Assembly (NCBI GenBank): GCA_017621695.1
Contig: JAGASP010000118.1
Span: forward strand, 1-42,016
DNA length: 42,016 nucleotides
Direction: 5' to 3'
Source: Clostridia bacterium
GTDB lineage: Bacteria; Bacillota; Clostridia; Oscillospirales; CAG-272
Below, piece after piece: positions 14,605-25,500 of the stretch. The notes beneath the pieces were generated by a model that was given only the letters and a program-made list of their open reading frames with translations, did not search any database and was not told where the DNA came from. Made by a program: the position numbers and the translations under genes. Each line of letters starts with the position of its first letter. The first letter of the stretch is position 1.

Positions 14605-15156
14605 ATGGACAACAACAATCAGCAGTTCAACAACCAGCAGAACAATGGCCAGCAGAACAACGCTCAGCCGCAGTTCAACAACCAGCAGCAATACAATGCT
14701 CAGCCTCAGTACAATGCTCAGCCTCAGTACAATGGCCAGCCCCAGTTCAACGGTCAGCCCCAGTTCAACGGTCAGCCTCAGTTCAACGGTCAGCCCCAAT
14801 TCAATGGCCAGCCCTATTACGGCCAGATGCCTCAGGGTCCCAAGATGCCTGACGGAAAGGCATTCTCTGTAGCAGCTCTCGTTCTGGGCATTTGCAGCGC
14901 TGCATTCTCCATGATCCTTGCATGGTCCTTCCCTGTCAGCCTTCTGTTCCTGGCTTGCGGCATCGCCGGTATCATTCTCGGCGTTATGGGTCGCAAGAAG
15001 TCTACCGCTTGCTACGGTAAGCCCTCCGGTGTTGCAACTGCCGGTTTCGTTTTGAGCATCATCGGCACCTCTATTTCCGCACTCTTTATCCTTTCCTGCC
15101 TCGCTTGCGCAGCTTGCATCGGTGCAGAATTGGGTGCAATCAGTTCTTTCTTCTAA
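14605..15156 (+). CDS. Q/N-rich repeat membrane protein (DUF4190-like)
   Basis: ATG at 14605 has AGAAAGG at 8 bp and is preferred over the GTG at 14596; 183 residues. Residues 1-75 are almost entirely Q, N, P, F, Y and G, built as tandem 'QPQFNG' or 'QPQYNA' hexapeptides (about nine copies). Residues about 84-183 hold several membrane segments, including 'VAALVLGICSAAFSMILAW' and 'SIIGTSISALFILSCLACA', with 'GVMGRKKS' between. This layout (low-complexity Gln/Pro-rich cytoplasmic tail, then DUF4190-type hydrophobic segments) is common in Clostridia, where its role is unknown. No signal peptide is evident. A strong promoter suggests high expression. The Lgt-like gene follows after 10 bp. Confidence 0.85.
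   Translation: MDNNNQQFNNQQNNGQQNNAQPQFNNQQQYNAQPQYNAQPQYNGQPQFNGQPQFNGQPQFNGQPQFNGQPYYGQMPQGPKMPDGKAFSVAALVLGICSAAFSMILAWSFPVSLLFLACGIAGIILGVMGRKKSTACYGKPSGVATAGFVLSIIGTSISALFILSCLACAACIGAELGAISSFF
14665..14823 (+). repeat. In-frame tandem 18-bp repeats (QPQFNG units)
   Basis: About nine units of 18 bp encode six-residue repeats. Four neighbouring units are nearly identical (QPQFNG), which suggests recent expansion by slippage and possible length variation between strains. Confidence 0.85.
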
Positions 15157-15166
15157 TTTGTAAACC

Positions 15167-15967
15167 GTGTTACCTCAAATTCATATTTTCGGGCGAGAGA
15201 TCGGAATGTACGCGCTGTGCGGCATGATTGGAATCCTGCTTGCGGGCTTTGTGTTTTGCCGCCTGCTTCTCAAACGGGGGCAGTCCGATAACGACGGTGT
15301 ACTCCTGCTTGTTTTTTCCGCTCTCGGCTGTGTCATGGGAAGTCATCTTTTATACGGTCTGACCCTGATTCCCAAATGGGGCGCGTTTTTGAAAGTTTCC
15401 ACGGCAAAGGATTTTTTTCTGTTGTTGGGATACTTCTTCGGAGGCGGTGTTTTTTACGGTGGACTGATCGGAGGCCTTCATGTGGCGTTGATCTACATCA
15501 AGAAAAGAAAGCTCAACGCGGCAGATTATGCGGATTGCGGAGCTATCTGCATTCCCCTGTTTCATTCATTTGCAAGAGTAGGATGCTTTTTTGCCGGCTG
15601 TTGTTATGGAATTGAGGTCGATTGGGGATTCGCATCCTCGCACAATCCTTTGGTTCCCGAGGTTGTCGGTATCCGACGTTTTCCTACACCGCTTTTGGAA
15701 GCGCTTTTGAACTTGGGACTGTTTTTGATGCTGTTTTTACTCAGAAACAAAAAAGCCCTCCATGGAAAGCTGATTTATCTTTATCTCGGTGCATATGCCA
15801 TCGTGAGGTTCTGTGTGGAATTTTTGCGTGGAGATACTGCCCGGGGTATATGGTTCGGCTTGTCCACTTCCCAATGGATCAGTTTGTGTATGCTCACGAT
15901 TTCCGTAGCGTCACTTCTGTATGCGCATAAAAAAAGAAACAGGGAGACGGTGGCCGCAGCTTCATGA
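15167..15967 (+). CDS. Lgt-like (prolipoprotein diacylglyceryl transferase family) membrane protein
   Basis: A 266-residue multi-spanning protein starting at GTG 15167, 10 bp after the Q/N-rich gene; no ribosome site is visible, so translation is probably coupled. Family motifs are 'GGGVFYGGLIGG' (92-103), 'HSFARVGCFFAGCCYG' (133-148) and 'RFCVEFLRGD' (214-223). True Lgt moves diacylglycerol from phosphatidylglycerol to the lipobox cysteine of prelipoproteins. In E. coli the motif is R143-V-G-N146; here R137 is kept but the Asn is replaced by C140, and a GCC triplet follows. Family paralogs with this Cys motif occur in Clostridia. Whether it has lipoprotein or other transferase activity is uncertain. 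Confidence 0.83.
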   Translation: MLPQIHIFGREIGMYALCGMIGILLAGFVFCRLLLKRGQSDNDGVLLLVFSALGCVMGSHLLYGLTLIPKWGAFLKVSTAKDFFLLLGYFFGGGVFYGGLIGGLHVALIYIKKRKLNAADYADCGAICIPLFHSFARVGCFFAGCCYGIEVDWGFASSHNPLVPEVVGIRRFPTPLLEALLNLGLFLMLFLLRNKKALHGKLIYLYLGAYAIVRFCVEFLRGDTARGIWFGLSTSQWISLCMLTISVASLLYAHKKRNRETVAAAS

Positions 15968-16010
15968 TTTTCAAGGTTGCCATATCCCATATAAGCGTGA
16001 ATTGTTTTCA

Positions 16011-16043
16011 TATGCCCCCAACTTCTATGAGTTTGGGGGCATA
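16011..16043 (+). terminator. Hairpin after the Lgt-like gene
   Basis: TATGCCCCCAA pairs with TTGGGGGCATA, with a weak T tail. It may end part of the rightward transcript. Confidence 0.55.
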
Positions 16044-16083
16044 TTGCTTGCGCGTTGTGCGCCTTTGGAATTTGTAAAAGAAC

Positions 16084-16110
16084 AGAGAGCGCAGGCTCTC
16101 TTTTTCTTTT
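16084..16110 (+). terminator. Rho-independent terminator
   Basis: AGAGAGC pairs with GCTCTCT over a 4-nt loop, followed by TTTTCTTTT. Confidence 0.8.
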
Positions 16111-16234
16111 ACGGTAGGATAAACACGCAGTTTTAAGGCAAGCTGACCGTCATTGTCAACGCAAAGATCATATCCATTTTTGGGATGCCTCCGAAAAATC
16201 TCCCGCTGGCAAATCGACAGTACTTCTAAACCAA

Positions 16235-16272
16235 AAATCTTCGCGTAGCAAAAGCTACGCGAAGATTTTTTT
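16235..16272. terminator. Long GC hairpin with T-runs on both sides
   Basis: AAATCTTCGCGTAGC and its reverse complement flank AAAA, giving a perfect 15-bp stem with T-runs on either strand. It can end the leftward transcript of the giant gene and tail peptide. The core CTTCGCGTAG recurs at 31808, in the MITE-like element. The rest of 16110-16375 has no gene that I can support; a CCAAGGG/CCCTTGG hairpin lies at about 16340-16367. Confidence 0.65.
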
Positions 16273-16374
16273 GAATCTCCAAATAAATTGCTCGCCGTCC
16301 ATTCATTGACAGAGCTTTTAGCGGTAACCCTTTCACTATTCCAAGGGAAGGGATACCTCCCCTTGGAAATTGCG

Positions 16375-16536
16375 TCAATCGTGATATCCTTTGTTTCGCT
16401 CAAAAAAGCCCGAAAAATCCTGTTCCTCGCCCAAAAAGGGATACGGATCACCTTGGCTTGAGGTAATCACGTCCTTTACCTCCAAAACAAGGATCTCGAT
16501 CTTTGCTTCTTCATAAACATTCAGTTTCTTTTTCAT
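16375..16536 (-). CDS. 53-residue tail peptide of the EDVIT type
   Basis: ATG at 16536 is preceded by AAAGGAG at 16544-16550. The peptide begins MKKKLNVYEEAKIEI, has 'LVLEVKDVITSSQGD' in the centre and an acidic, aromatic C-terminal half ('PFLGEEQDFSGFF'). Many small Clostridia proteins share the pattern K-Y-x-x-P/A-x-x-E-(I/V)-x-(V/L)-(F/L)-x-x-(E/K)-DVIT-(A/S)-S; this is from memory and no function is established. It lies 28 bp after the giant secreted protein on the same strand, so both are probably co-transcribed. It could be a chaperone-like partner, a signal, or a peptide precursor; none of these is proven. Confidence 0.72.
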   Translation of the reverse strand: MKKKLNVYEEAKIEILVLEVKDVITSSQGDPYPFLGEEQDFSGFFERNKGYHD

Positions 16537-16564
16537 AGTCGTTCTCCTTTCGTTTCAGTGGTGA

Positions 16565-19500
16565 TTATGGCGTGACAGCGGCACTGTATGCCTCGGCAGA
16601 CTTACCGTAAGCATACAGGGCATGAGCCAGCGCGGTCATTTTTTCGTTTTGGCTGTTCTGCATGGCCAGGACATAAGATTTTACGCTGTACGTAAGGGTT
16701 TGGATCAGGGTCTCATTTTCGTATAGCTCGAAGGTATAAACCGTATCAAAATCTGTGGCGAGGATGGCCTCGGTCATGAAGATGTTCCCCTCTTGGGTAG
16801 AATCCATGATCTGATCGCCGATCTTCACCGTCAGTTGAATGTTATCGGCATCACTGACTTTAACGTAAATCTTGTTATTGAAGTCAAAGCGGACGCCTGC
16901 GGAGGTGAATCTGGCAACGCCTGTGGATTGCGTCAAGTACAGATCCGTGGTGGCATTGGACAGATCCACGGTGGATGCTTCCAGAATTTCCTCGGTGCTG
17001 TTGACCGGTGCGTCGGTCATGTAATTTTTGTAAACCTGCGCCGCAGCGCCATAATGAAGCATATCGCTGACCAGCTGCTTTAATTCATCCGTGCTCGTTT
17101 CGTCCGCCAGCAGAGACTCTGCATATGCCTTGATGCTGTAGCCCTTCTTCTCTGCCAGCGTCTCGCCGTTCAGCATGAGGGCGGCATCAATGGTGTCACC
17201 CATGGTCTGGGGAGGCAGTTGATCGAAGGTAAAGACATAGATCTTCTTTTCGGCATCGAACAGCGTGCCCTTGACCTCGGCGCTCTTGCCGTTGGACATG
17301 GTGAAGGACATCACAGCATCCTTGTAGCTGTCGCTCATGAATACGTAATAGTTCATGGCAAGGTCTGATCCGACGGTGAGCGTAGCTCCCATGATCTCGG
17401 CGTGACTTGAAGCCTTGATAACCACGTCGCCGCCGATGATTTCGGTTGCGCCATCGCCGGGGACGATCATCTCCTCGCCCTGCCAGTAGGCCGCGCCCTC
17501 GCCAAGGATCTCATGGAGGGTGATGCTATAATTGACACTGATACCGTCGGGGAAGGTGGCACCCACGCCATATTCGTCGGTCGTCAGGGTGATGGTAGAA
17601 GAACTGCTGTAGAGATCATAGGAGTCTCCGCTGATCGTGCCACCTCTGATGGTCACCAGGCTACTGCTTCCGGCACGCACAGCGTAGCGGTCGCCGCTGA
17701 AGGTGCCGCCGCTGATGGTCACGGTGCTGTTAGAAGCATACACACCGTAATAACCGCTGATGTTGCCGCCGCTGATGGTTAAGTCACTGTTAGTCGCATA
17801 TACGCCGTCATCACCGTTGACGTTGCCGCCGCTGATGATCACGGAGCCTCCCAAAGCGTACACGCCGTAATGACCGCTGATATTGCCGTCGGCAATCGTC
17901 AGCTTACCATTAAAGATTATGATGCCTGCATTGTTGCCTGTGATCTTACTGCTCTCGCCGAGGCCTCGGATGGTAACGTCGACGGAAGATCCGCTGATAT
18001 ACACGGTACCCATACTGGCAATGGTACTGTTGATCTCATGGCCGTTCAGGTCAATGGTAAACACGCCGGAATAGATGGTCAGATAGCGGTTGCCCAGAGC
18101 AACGTCCTTTTGGAGGGTCACCACGGCCTCGTCGTCAGCGGTGCAATAATTCGCCACCCGAATGGCATCGTCTATGGAGGTGTATGCGCCGACGATCTCG
18201 CCGTTCTTGCTGACCGTCGCCACTGCGTCGGAAACGATGGCACCGCAGGGGCAGTAGCCGTTACGGTCCAAATGCTCCTCGGCCTCGTTCAGCGTCATGC
18301 CACAGGTAGAGCAGACGACCTTGTGATACGTCTCGTCCACGTAGGTATATTCCCTCTCACCAACGTGGCTGTAACCGCTTTCGTACTGCGCCGTGTAAGT
18401 CGTATCACCGTAGACGTAATCGATCTTCTGATCCCAGCCTGTGAAGGTGTAGCTGATACATCCGTCTGCTTCCTTACCGGTATTGCCCGTGAAGTAAGGC
18501 CAATCGCCATACTCATAGGTTTCTTCAAATTGGCTGTCGCCCACGATCCAGGTAACCGTGAAGGTCACGTAATTCCAGTAGGCATAGAAGTCCAGATCGG
18601 AGGTCACAGCCGTGTCGTGCTCCAGAGGATTGCCGTACCGATCGTGCCAGCCGCCCCAGACGTACATATCGCCGGGAGAATCGGGAATGGCAAGGTCGGC
18701 AATATGCAGGATGCTGCCGTAGGGATATTCCACCTCCCACAGGATGTCGTAGCCGTAACAGAATGTCACGACGAAGGTTTCCACGTCGCCGCAAACGCAA
18801 ACATGATCCACATTGTTGTAGTCGTGTTCTCTATATGCGTAATCCAGCAGGTCACAGCAGGCATAATCCACGCTGTGGGTGTCGCCGTGAATGGTGTAGA
18901 CGGGATCATCGTGGCCGTAGGCACTGATCCAGACGGAATTGGGATCCGTAATTTCCACGGTGCCCTCTGCGTCCTCGAACAGCTTACCGCAGCCCGAGCA
19001 AGAATAATGAGCGCTGTTGCCGTAAGTGGCGCAAGTGGCTTCTCTTGCGGGGATCAGAACCAAAGAATGAACGTGGGACTCGGCAAACAGAACCTTCAGT
19101 TCCAGAGCCTCAGAGTAGGTTTTGCCATCCTCCAGATGCACGATTCGGTAGGTTTTTTCCTCCGCAATGACGGGCAGATCAAAAATCGTGTAATCCTCGC
19201 ACTTCCAGGGATCCTCGTCTGTGTCCGTAGTAGAATAACCGATCTGTCCCGAGCCGATGCCGTTCATCATGAGCTGACTGCCTTCGGAGAGTGTCAGAAC
19301 ACCGCTTTCGGAAATCTGAACCGTGTCATAATTGCCATCGGGATCGATCACGGTAACCGTGGGCATACAAGACTGATTCGTTTCGTATTTGTTGAGGGAA
19401 GTAATGCGCTGGGTTTCGACGGTGACCTTCACGGAAGCGTCGGAATCGTCAGGGCAGATCTCAACCACCGTAAATCCGATGTCCTTGCCCTCCACCCCAA

Positions 19501-22500
19501 AGGTGAAATAGCCGTTACGGTCGGTGCATACGATCTCATTCAAAAGATCAGCGTGTTTTTCATCGGAGGAAAGAATGACTCTTCTTCCTGCCACGGGGTT
19601 GCCGAAGGCATCCAGGAGTCTTCCTTCCAGGGTCATCATCTCTGTCGGCCTCACCTCAACGTTGGTGTAGGTCAGTTTGATTTCGCTGACATACTGCTTG
19701 ACGGTCAGCTCCTCGGAGGTATAATCCGCGCCAAGCGCGATGTCTGCATAATTCTTCACGGAGCCGTCAACCGTCACCTGCGCGGTGCCGACCAGCGGCT
19801 GTCCGTCCTGACGGGACACCATCAGCTTGCGGCCATAGTACACGCTCGCGTCGGTAGCGCTGACTTCTCGATCGATAAAGGTCAGCACGCAAGGTACGCT
19901 TTCGCCGTCAACCGTCAGGGTCACGGCGCCGTCAAAGCCAACAACATTCATATACTGGCTGAACTCTACCAGCACACCTTCCGTATAGCCGTTCACGTCA
20001 ATGATCGTGGGCGCGACGGTGGTCACGAGACCAATGTTCACGTCCAGCTGGGGAGGAGGCACGGGGAGCCAGCCGTCCACAGCGTTGGTGTCCTTAGTGG
20101 AATCTGCCGTCAGGTAGCCCTCCTTCTCGGCGACGACCTTCCAGTTACCGGGAGGAGTCAGCCAGGAGTAGTAGCCGCCTGCTTCGGTGACGATGGTGCT
20201 GGCCTGGCCGAAGCTCTCGGCATCCCACAGGACGGCATTGCCGTTTTCATCCTTGTAGTAGATGCTGACGGTGGCACCCTCCACGCGGTTGGAAAGCACG
20301 GCCTCGTAAATGAAGCCCGCAGGGTCGATCAAGGGATCGGAGCATTCCATTTCGTGGGATGCAGTTTCTCCCAAATACTCCATCGCCAGATCAAAGGCAG
20401 TATCTCCTATGTCAAAGACCAATTCATCCTCGAGTCCCTCGGTCTCGATTCTGGACGGATCATCCTCCCAATGCTTGCCGTCTTTATTGCCGGAAGGATA
20501 CCAAGGGAAGTATCGCCAGTTTTTCTCCGCCATTTCATCCCATAGCTTCAAGGCTTTTTCGGCGGTAACATAACGATAATGGCCGCGTTGCCAAACACCG
20601 TCACCCTTGTCACCCTTGGTACTGAGATCCCGCTTCACTTCCTCATACTTTTCGGTTTTCTCCTTCAGCTTGCTGACAGCGGCGTTGTAGCGATTGATAT
20701 TGCCCTTGGAGAAAATACCGGTATAGCTGTCATTGTTGAAACCAAACAAGCCGACTGCGTCAATTGTAGCGTCCGCAAAGAGCCTCATGGGGTCCGCAAA
20801 TTTTGCAGGCACCAGGCTGAGCAGCTTTGTCAGCATATGCGCAGATTCCAGGCGCAGCTCGTTATCGTATTGATCACACAGGGTACTCAGCTCGGTCATG
20901 GCACTGCGCAAGCTATTGCTCACGTCTGTCAGAGCTTTGAGATACAGCGGGCTTTCTCTGTGATAATAGATCTTGTCGTTTGCGAGCATTTCGTCATACA
21001 GGGCATCTGCTGCAGGTCCTGAGATCGCTGCAAATTCATCCAAATACGAGCGCAGAGTCGAGCGTTGGTACCCCATGTCCACAACAATAGCCGCCCCGGG
21101 ATTTTCCGGATCAGGACCGAGCTTGTACCACGGCATCCATATAAACGCCTGCCCTTCAAAAATCTTATTGAAGGCTTCTCTGCTTCCATATATATCGTAG
21201 CCCATGCTTCCGAACTTAAACTGTCCCATGATACTGGATTCATACAGCGGATAGAGATGGAAATACTCCATATTCTCTTCATCGCCATACTTGGTAGCCT
21301 CGTAGATCTTGTCGATCGCCGCATACGCTGCACCCAGCTCCAGCATTTGGTTTACGTACTCGCCGTAAGCCTGTTGCATCCTATCCAGCGCCTTCGCAGT
21401 ATCCGATATAGCGCTCACCGAATCCAGCAAACCGCTGATATAGGAAAGGATACCGGTCACTTTGCTATACATCTTTCCGCCCTTGCTTTTCTGAAGCTTA
21501 TCCCATTCATTCAGGAGGTCACTTCTGAACTTCATCGCGCGGTAGATCTTGGTTTGAGAAGTACCTGAGGAACCGCTGGTGGACATGGACAGTACCAAGG
21601 CATCGTTGTGGTTCATGCCCCTGATGTTGGACTCAATCGATGCACCAACAATCAAGTTTCGATCATTGGGGTCATAGACGTAGGAGACCTTGATCAATCC
21701 GTTATCCTTGGCGGATGACAGCACATCATAGTTATTCGAATAGACGTCAAAATCCATATAGATATTGGAGGCATTGCTGAAATCCATGCTGCCGCGCAAT
21801 GTACCTGCAACGATCCGTTGGGTCTGGTACTTGTTGATATTATAGCCCTTCAGCGCGGCATTTGCCAGGCCTTTGTCGATCCAGGCACCCGCCACTGCAG
21901 GCGACTCTTTGGCCAGCACTTTTGTCACATAGTCCAGACCGCTCTGCGTCAGGAAGCCGTCGCCTTCCTCCGTCAATTCCACGCAGGGCTTGCCGCTCTC
22001 ATCGTAGTACATATTGATCAGGCGATCCTTATCCCAGTCCCAATCCATCCATTTCTCCGGAACCTGATCCTTCAGGAAGGACAGGCCTTCTCCGATCAGA
22101 TTGCCAAGGCCGTTGAGCGCAGGATTCTTTTTGCCAAGCATGTAATCAAAGAAAGAGTCCTCGTAATATTCCCTTAGATTGTCGGCAACCCACTCGGCCA
22201 TACCTTCCAGACCACGGTAGATGATATTCTCCATGAATGCCTGATTGTCTTGATAATTCTCATAGGTAGAATCGATCAGCTCAGCAACATCCTTATCGTG
22301 AATCCCATCCACGTACTTACTCAGAGAATCACCGGACGTTCCGCTTGCGCTCAGCTTCATCGTTCGCATGGTCAAGGTCTGCATATTCTGTGCGGGGACA
22401 TAGGAGGTGAACACGTCCATCCACGCATCTGTGTCGTAGGACATATGATAGTTGGCGCTGAAATCGTAGACCTCAAATCCGCCGTCCGTGTTTGCCATAA

Positions 22501-25500
22501 ACACACCGTTTTCCTCGCCGTAGACGGGGATCTCCATAAAGCCTCTCTGCCGCAGGGATGCGGCGGTAACGCTTTCATCGATGGATCCCGTCTTCGTGTT
22601 GGACACCAGGGCAAGGTAATCTTCCTCGCTCATGTCCTTCGGGCGGAATCCGAAGACCTCCGCGAAGGCGTTGTTCATCATGAACTCGAAATCTTGAGCA
22701 TACTGATAGTCGCTGATGATATCCGCCTGCATCTCGGCAGGGTAATACTGGAACAGCGGGTCGGTCTTCACAGGATCCATCAGGGCGTAAATGGTGTTTT
22801 CCAAGCCGTCTTCAAAGCAGAACATATTCTGGAAGGGCGTCCGATCCTGCTCCTTCATTCTTTCTGCCATGGCTTCCATCTGACCGGGCATCAGGGTGAT
22901 ACCGACTGCATCCGATGCGGTCTCCCACTCCACACCCATATGGGTGGGCAGCTGCATCACGGTCAGCAGGGTCGCGGGGTCGTATTCCACGCTTCGGATG
23001 GTCTTGGTGGTGATGTAACAGCCGCTGTCTTCATCGTATTCGGTCCACAGATACTCTTCCCTCTCGTTGCCGAAGACATCGGTATAGCGGAGCACGATGG
23101 CGGCATCACGGGCATAGCCTGCGGCATTGTTGTCGAAGGTTACGCGGAAGGTCTCGTAGATGTCATAGCGCTTCCCTTCCGTGCTGTCCAGAGCAGAGCG
23201 CAGAATGATGTTCTCTCGCTCTCCGGTCCGGAAGTTGACGGAGATGACGTTATCGGGATCATAGGAGGTGGGGAATACCACTTCTCCTGTCTCGGCATCG
23301 CGGATCACGATCTCACCGGTGATCTCCACGGGGATCGCCAGATCCTCGTTACACTCCACGTAGACGGGATCGGTGGTAAACTCGATACCCGTGTTGGCGA
23401 TGCGCACCACGGCGTAAACCTCATATTCCCACCAGAGCCACTTGAAGGGTGCGTCGTAGCGCAGAACCGCAAGGCCTGTATAGTTGGTGATGCCTTGTGC
23501 CACCAGCACGCCGTCGGCGTACAGATCCACCTCGGAGCCTGCAGGGGCGGTCACCATGGCGTTAATGCCGGTTTTGTCCGAAATGGTGGGTGCGTGGCTG
23601 ACGTTCACCATACGCGACAGCATCTCTTTATCCAACATACTGACGGATCCTGCGGCGGCATAGTAGCGGGAAGCCACGCCGTCCACGGTCGCATCGGTAA
23701 CAATGGTGGCGGTGCAGTACTGATCCCTGATCTGGTCAAAGGAAACGACGTCCTCCTTGTAACGGAGATAGACCACGAAGTTGAGTCTGCCTGCCCTTTG
23801 GTTCAGATCATTGATGGAATATTCATAGTACATGGTCAGTCCGTCATCCGAAAGATAACGGTCGGTGTAGGTCATGCGTGTACCGAAAGCCTGCTCTACC
23901 TGCATGATATGGAATATCTCCAGAGTGGAAGGAATGCTCAGAAGCAGGGTGGTATTGCGAAGCTGGAAGTCGGTATCCAGCACCACGTCAAAGGTCAGCT
24001 CGGTGTAGTACGGCCAGAAGGTATATTCATAGGGACTGAGCCTAAGCTCACGCTTCGTCACCATCGGCTCCTCTTTGATGAGGAAGCTGGCATCGGGGGC
24101 CAAGGGGGTTTCCACGTCCAGCACCTGATAGCAAGGCGCCTTCAGGGTCACGTTGGTTCTGTAATAGTCTTCCCCTGCCGTCCATCCGCAGGCGGTAAAC
24201 TGTGACAGCTTTTCCACGGCGTTGAGATAGCGGTTCTGCTCGGACACGGTCACCGTGTAGGTGCCGTCCGCAAAGCGGCGAATGAGCAGCTCTCCGCTTT
24301 CCACGATGTCGATGGAAACGCGGTTGCCGGCGGCGTTGTATACCTGAACGATGGCACGGCCGCTCTCGCTGTCCTCGGGAAGGACGGGGCGGATATACAT
24401 GGCGCCATATCGGTTGAGGGTTCCCTCGGTGTCACCGTAATTTTCCGAGTCACCGGGGTTCAGCACGGCGGTAAAGCCGTACATTTCCAGAGACGGATCG
24501 GGGGTGACCGTCACGGTCAGCTCATCGCTGAGCTCAAAGAATTCCTCATAGTTATTGATGATCACGTAGGGGAACTGGAGGGTGTAGTCCTCACAAATCG
24601 TACCCTTGGTGACGTTCCTGATCTCCACGGAGATGCCATCGAAGCTCTCCAGCATCTCGGTCTCCTCATCCCCGTCGGGAAGGATATCGTAAATGCTGAA
24701 TTTTGCGCTAAAGGTGCCCGAAACAGGCAGCTTTTTCATCTCGACAGCGAGCTTGTAAGGCATATTCGCATCCATAGCCGCTTGAATATCCTCGGCGGCC
24801 ACGGAGCCGGTGTATTTATAGTAACCATCGCACAGGACGTACACCAGCAGGTTGGCAGAGGGTGTTGCCTGCAGGGTGATCTTGCCGTCCACGATCTCGG
24901 TTTCCAGCTCTCGGAGCAGGTCACTCTGCGTTTGAAGGATGGAAACGCTGAGGCTGGGATCATCCTTCACGCCCTCGGGCAGTTCAATTTCCACGGTTCC
25001 CTTCTCTCGCTTCACCAGGTTGACGACGACGACCTGACCGTCCATGGTGGATTTCAGCTCAAATTCACCGGAATCGTAGTCCTTGTAATCAAAGGCGTAG
25101 GCTTCATCCAGGGTGACGGTGAAGCGGTAGCGGAAGGTGTCAGAGACCATGGCGAAGCCATCCAGCTTTGCGCCTGTGGTCAGTACGTTGTCCTCCAGCC
25201 AGTTGATGTACCAGTCGATCTGCACCTTGTCGGTGATATCCTCGTCCCCTGCCATGACCTTCACGCCGAAGGAGGAAAGCACCGTCATGGCCTTCAGGTA
25301 TTCGTTCAGCTCGACGAACTCCACAGCACCATAGCCGTTTTCTACGCAAAGCTCGGTCTGCTCCTTGAAGAATTCCCAATACGCCTTCTGGACATCATAG
25401 TCGCTGGTAAAGGGGATGCAGATGAAGGTGTCACCGGGCTTATAAATGCTTGAGTAGGACGTATCGCTGTAATCCTCGCCGCTTTCATACACGCCGTAAC

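Noticed and set aside
14513-14872. Ser/Thr-rich open frame over the Q/N-rich gene
   Set aside because: Out-of-frame reading of the 18-bp tandem repeats; the in-frame protein has the promoter, ribosome site and membrane domain.
16008-16451. Minus-strand 147-residue open frame across hairpins
   Set aside because: It runs through two terminators, a long hairpin and part of the tail peptide gene in another frame; no ribosome site.
17870-20545. Plus-strand 891-residue open frame opposite the giant protein gene
   Set aside because: It has no ribosome site, low-complexity shadow-like sequence, and lies fully antisense to a continuous 4653-residue protein with clear domains. The same holds for the open frames at 22250-24205 and 25538-27394.
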